Shown here: in pieces, positions 60,530-64,000 of the stretch
Layout: every line of letters starts with the position of its first letter
Numbering within the stretch: the stretch's first letter is position 1
From: RGIG9115 sp045644665
Lineage (GTDB): Bacteria; Bacillota; Clostridia; UBA1381
Direction of reading: 5' to 3'
Length of the DNA stretch: 64,000 nucleotides
NCBI GenBank assembly: GCA_045644665.1
Contig: JAZRHH010000034.1
Span: 1 to 64,000, forward strand
The notes under the pieces: model-generated
Database searches by the model: none
Seen by the model: only the letters and a program-made list of their open reading frames with translations
What the model was told of the DNA's origin: nothing
Position numbers and translations under genes: made by a program

Positions 60530-61897
60530 ATGGAAAGAGAAAAATTTTCATCACGGCTTGGATTTTTACTTATCTCTGCCGGATGTGCAATAGGACTTGG
60601 AAATGTGTGGAGATTTCCTTATATAACAGGTAAATACGGCGGCGGAGCTTTTGTGCTTATGTATTTTGCATTTCTTATTCTTTTTGGACTTCCCATTTTG
60701 GCAATGGAACTTGCGGTGGGTAGAGGAAGCCAAAAAAGTGTTGCAAAATCCTTTGACGAGCTTGAACCAAAAGGTGCCAAGTTTCACCTTATGAAATATC
60801 CTGCAATGGCGGGAAATTATCTGCTTATGATGTTTTATACATGTATTGCAGGCTGGCTTCTTATTTACTGCTGGAAAATGATTGCCGGTGAGTTTGCAGC
60901 AGGCGTAACAGCCGCCCAGATAGAGAGTGCATTTGCTACTCTTACACAGTCACCTGTCCAGATGATTGTTGCCATGGTAATAATTGTTGTAGGTTGTATG
61001 GCAGTTTGCGGCATGGGACTTAAAAACGGAGTTGAAAGAATAACAAAGTTTATGATGCTCTGTCTTCTTATTATCATGATTGTTCTTGCAATTAACTCCT
61101 TTACAATGTCCGGAATTAAAGAAGGACTTAGCTTTTACTTAAAGCCCGATTTTTCAAAGCTTACAGGAAACGGACTTCAAAATGCTATATTTGACGCAAT
61201 GGGACAGGCATTTTTTACACTTAGTATCGGTATGGGCTCAATAGCAATTTTTGGAAGCTATATAGGAAAGGAACACGCTCTTACAGGCGAGGGTATAAGA
61301 ATAGCTGTTCTTGACACATCTGTTGCCTTTGTGGCAGGTCTTATAATATTCCCTGCGTGCTTTACTTATAACGTAGAGCCAAGCAGCGGACCAAACCTTA
61401 TTTTTGTAACACTTCCAAACGTGTTTGCAAACATGGCAGGTGGCAGAATATGGGGAAGTTTGTTCTTTATATTCCTTTTATTTGCAGCAATTTCAACCGT
61501 TATCGCTGTATTTGAAAATATCATTTCCTGCTGGATGGACCTCGGTTCTACAAGAAAGAAGGCTGTTATTATAAACACAGCTCTTATTATAATTCTTGCA
61601 CTTCCTTGTATCCTTGGCTTTAATGTATGGTCAGGCTTTATGCCATTTGGTGAGGGAAGTAATATTATGGACCTTGAGGACTTTATTGTAAGTAACAATA
61701 TTCTGCCTCTCGGAGCTCTTGTTTATGTAATATTCTGTACAAGCAGATATGGCTGGGGCTTTAAAAACTTCCTCAGTGAGGTAAACTGTGGCTCTGGAAT
61801 AAAATTCCCGGCTGTTTGCAGAATTTATGTATCATACATTTTGCCGCTTATAATACTCGCAGTGTTTATACAAGGATATGTAGCAAAATTCTTCTGA
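60530..61897 (+). CDS. Sodium:neurotransmitter symporter (NSS) family transporter
   Basis: Sodium-coupled amino-acid importer of the LeuT/MhsT type. 455 residues, about eleven membrane segments. Core signature ISAGCAIGLGNVWRFPYITG with unwound TM1 residues, then GGGAFVLMYF, and FFTLSIGMGSIAIFGSYIG in TM6-7. I start at ATG 60530, 8-9 bases after GAAAGGAAC. Bacterial members take up Leu, Trp or Tyr; substrate is not clear. Confidence 0.93.
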   Translation: MEREKFSSRLGFLLISAGCAIGLGNVWRFPYITGKYGGGAFVLMYFAFLILFGLPILAMELAVGRGSQKSVAKSFDELEPKGAKFHLMKYPAMAGNYLLMMFYTCIAGWLLIYCWKMIAGEFAAGVTAAQIESAFATLTQSPVQMIVAMVIIVVGCMAVCGMGLKNGVERITKFMMLCLLIIMIVLAINSFTMSGIKEGLSFYLKPDFSKLTGNGLQNAIFDAMGQAFFTLSIGMGSIAIFGSYIGKEHALTGEGIRIAVLDTSVAFVAGLIIFPACFTYNVEPSSGPNLIFVTLPNVFANMAGGRIWGSLFFIFLLFAAISTVIAVFENIISCWMDLGSTRKKAVIINTALIIILALPCILGFNVWSGFMPFGEGSNIMDLEDFIVSNNILPLGALVYVIFCTSRYGWGFKNFLSEVNCGSGIKFPAVCRIYVSYILPLIILAVFIQGYVAKFF

Positions 61898-61898
61898 T

Positions 61899-61926
61899 AA
61901 AAAAAGGCTTTGAAGCCTTTTTTTAT
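61899..61926 (+). terminator. Terminator of the NSS gene
   Basis: AAAAAAAGGCTT (61899-61910) with AAGCCTTTTTTT (61913-61924); a T-tract continues. Confidence 0.82.
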
Positions 61927-61936
61927 TTCAAAATTA

Positions 61937-61965
61937 TGGACAAAAGTAATACTATGTGATATAAT
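61937..61965 (+). promoter_or_regulatory. Promoter of the diguanylate cyclase gene
   Basis: TGGACA (61937-61942), 17 bases, TATAAT (61960-61965) with extended TGA. Confidence 0.7.
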
Positions 61966-62029
61966 ACATTATGGATTGTTGTATTTTGATGAAAAAAGTT
62001 AATGTTATTATAAAAAAGAGGTGTTATTT

Positions 62030-64000
62030 GTGACAGCAAAAATTAAAAAAATCAAATATTCCGGCAATAACATTTTATATACTCTTATAGCAACCACACT
62101 TTTGTGTCTTGTTTTTATACTATCAATTGGATATGTGTATCTAAGGGCAGAAAAGGAAGGCTTTGAAAATTTACATATGGAGACCAGTCAGATAAAAGAG
62201 GATATTAAGCTTCAAATAAAGTCGGACCAGGAAAACCTTATAACTCTTGCAGGTGTTGCCGCAGAGCTTTATGAAAGCGGACAGAGCTATGATCTTATAT
62301 TCCAGTCCTTTGAGCCTATTGGTCTTATAAGAAGTGTGGGTATACTTTTGCCTGATAATACTTTTGTATCAAAGCGTGGCGTTCTTGATTTTAATGGTAA
62401 GCTATCCTTTGAGGAAGAGGTAAAAAAAGGTATGTATGTAAGCGGAAGAGTAAAGGATGTAACAAATCCTTCCCTTGAAATAATCCGCAGCAGTGTGCCA
62501 ATTGTAATCGGGGAAGAGACGATAGGTATTATGTACGGTTCAATAATGCTTGATTCATTCCTTGACAGGTATCATACCATGACAGATGACCTTGACGCAC
62601 AGCTTTACGTGTACGAAAAAGGTAACGGTAATTTTCTTATTGATACACTCCATGACAAGCTGGGAAATATAGAAGACCTTAAAAACAAAAGCTACAAAAA
62701 AGGTTTTTCCTATAAGCAAATGATGAGCGAGGAAAGAGGATACTCAGCGTTTATGTCACAGGTATGGGGAGAGTATTTGTATGTTCACTATGCACCTCTT
62801 GATGTAAGCGACTGGCAAATTATCCTTGCAAGACGTGAGCAACAGGTGTTTGCAAATGTGAGATATATTACCATGATATTAGTTATAGCCTTTATTATGA
62901 TGGTGGTCATAATTGGTTTATATCTGCTACTCATTTTCAGAAATGACAGAAAAATAAGCTTAATCAATAACGCAAGTTCCAAATTAAGAAAGTTGCTGCT
63001 TGAAATAAATCAGCAAAATACAAGTATCAACGATGCACTTAGGAACATTACGTTTTTTGCAAAAGCCAGGTCAACATTTTTTGTTGACACAGACGGGGAA
63101 GACTATAACTTTATATCAGCTCCCTTTGAGGGAACAGCTCTTTCAGCTGACGAAAGAAAATATTTGATTTCCGAACTTCTAAAATATGCTGCAACCATAC
63201 ACGTAGCAGGCGGAACAACTGTAGGAGTTATGACGGTAAAAGCTGGTATCCACCTGGAAGAGGCAAATCCGGAGTTTAATAAATTTTTAATAAAGCACAA
63301 CATGGAAACTGTATCTTTTGCAGCAGTTGTAAATAAGAATAATCACATAAGTATTCTTGGCTCCACAAATGCTGAAAAAGAAAAAGAAGTAAGAATACTT
63401 CTTGAAGATGTGGCAGTTTGCTTCTCCATTGCAATTTATAACAAAAAACATCTCAGCCGTACAGAGCGTGCTGCGGCAACAGATTCTCTTACAGGACTTT
63501 ATAACAGAGTAACATATAAAAAAGATGTTATTATGTTTGATGAAGAAAAACCGGAAAACTTTGCATGCGTGTACATAGATGTAAACGAGCTTCATATGCA
63601 CAACAACAAGTACGGTCACGCGGCAGGCGACGAAATGCTTATTTATATCGCAAATACAATGAAAGAGGTATTTTTCAGACACCATATGTATCGTATGGGC
63701 GGAGATGAATTCCTTGTATTTGCAAAAGGTGTAAATCAGGAGCAAATTAAAAAGTCAATAGATTTGCTTATTCAAGGCCTTAAGCCTGTAAATTATCATG
63801 TTGCAATTGGAATGTCCTACAGGGCACAAAATGTAAACACAGACGAAGTGGTACGTGAAGCAGAAATAAGAATGTACGAGGCAAAGGCAAAGTACTATCA
63901 GAGCAAAGAGGTAAAGTACGTTTCTACAACGGAAGCGGCAGAGTATAAGAGCATTAGTACGGGAATAAAAGAAATTGACACACTTTTGTCTGTAATGCAG
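62030..64000 (+). CDS. Membrane diguanylate cyclase with extracytoplasmic sensor; cut by the window end
   Basis: Read by eye from GTG 62030, 6-7 bases after AAGAGGTG; the frame is open to 64000 (657 codons) and lacks its end here. Layout: membrane segment near residues 20-40, a Cache-like sensor (about 45-270), second membrane segment (about 280-305), a GAF-like region (about 330-475), then GGDEF: DSLTGLYNR, CVYIDVNELHMHNNKYGH and MYRMGGDEFLVF with intact GGDEF. No RxxD inhibitory site five residues before GGDEF. Makes cyclic di-GMP in answer to an unknown external signal. Confidence 0.88.
   Translation, partial: MTAKIKKIKYSGNNILYTLIATTLLCLVFILSIGYVYLRAEKEGFENLHMETSQIKEDIKLQIKSDQENLITLAGVAAELYESGQSYDLIFQSFEPIGLIRSVGILLPDNTFVSKRGVLDFNGKLSFEEEVKKGMYVSGRVKDVTNPSLEIIRSSVPIVIGEETIGIMYGSIMLDSFLDRYHTMTDDLDAQLYVYEKGNGNFLIDTLHDKLGNIEDLKNKSYKKGFSYKQMMSEERGYSAFMSQVWGEYLYVHYAPLDVSDWQIILARREQQVFANVRYITMILVIAFIMMVVIIGLYLLLIFRNDRKISLINNASSKLRKLLLEINQQNTSINDALRNITFFAKARSTFFVDTDGEDYNFISAPFEGTALSADERKYLISELLKYAATIHVAGGTTVGVMTVKAGIHLEEANPEFNKFLIKHNMETVSFAAVVNKNNHISILGSTNAEKEKEVRILLEDVAVCFSIAIYNKKHLSRTERAAATDSLTGLYNRVTYKKDVIMFDEEKPENFACVYIDVNELHMHNNKYGHAAGDEMLIYIANTMKEVFFRHHMYRMGGDEFLVFAKGVNQEQIKKSIDLLIQGLKPVNYHVAIGMSYRAQNVNTDEVVREAEIRMYEAKAKYYQSKEVKYVSTTEAAEYKSISTGIKEIDTLLSVMQ

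Noticed and set aside
1..64000. CRISPR arrays, tRNA or rRNA genes, transposases and phage genes
   Set aside because: None were found on reading either strand; the only repeats are the two structured elements and the AraC-site pair.

Overview
The window looks like a low-GC, spore-forming anaerobe of the Clostridia. I base this on AT-rich codon use, strong GGAGG ribosome sites with frequent TTG and GTG starts, the spore protease Gpr, a Pta-AckA acetate pathway, an RF2 gene with its programmed frameshift, LuxS, RqcH and several families typical of Clostridia. No rRNA, tRNA, CRISPR array, phage or transposase gene was seen. Nearly all genes are intact and densely packed.

Layout. 1-1.9 kb: str operon on the minus strand (L7Ae-like, rpsL, rpsG, fusA) with its own consensus promoter and no rpoBC upstream; fusA carries an in-frame TGA. 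2.1-6.6 kb: rdgB, a DUF6106-like membrane protein, nnr, alr and a MazF-type toxin with a tiny antitoxin candidate. 6.6-6.9 kb: structured repeat copy A. 7-12.2 kb: PHP protein, BaiN-like flavoprotein, membrane protein, potABC without potD. 12.2-18.6 kb: histidine-free HPr-like protein, mtaB, two small XRE regulators, rpsT, comEC and a secreted stalk-domain protein. 18.6-21.4 kb: yajC, pta, ackA, then repeat copy B. 21.8-28.6 kb: histidine kinase without a regulator, GerMN protein, rqcH, luxS, cmk, plsC, M24 peptidase. 28.6-32.4 kb: heterodimeric ABC exporter. 32.4-36 kb: zinc-ribbon/YARHG membrane protein, dprA, gap. 36-49.6 kb: M81 metallopeptidase, holA, Cof phosphatase, yifB, uvrC, ACT-ACT-MBL fusion, secA, prfB, DUF1015. 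49.6-53.8 kb: AraC regulator divergent from a four-gene operon (AtuA/DUF1446, DUF4387, two hydratase subunits). 53.8-64 kb: galU divergent from a diacylglycerol glycosyltransferase and cysK, an M16 peptidase pair, gpr, an NSS transporter and a diguanylate cyclase cut by the window end.

How it works together. Most of the window is housekeeping: translation, secretion, DNA repair and uptake (comEC, dprA, yifB, uvrC, holA), central carbon and envelope lipid synthesis. The accessory interest lies in three places: two copies of a structured intergenic repeat with near-matching inverted ends and covarying hairpins; the AraC-controlled hydratase operon, whose divergent promoters share a 14-bp direct repeat spaced exactly 21 bp; and several compact regulatory overlaps (terminators inside coding ends, promoters inside terminators, two divergent promoters interlaced within 34 bp).
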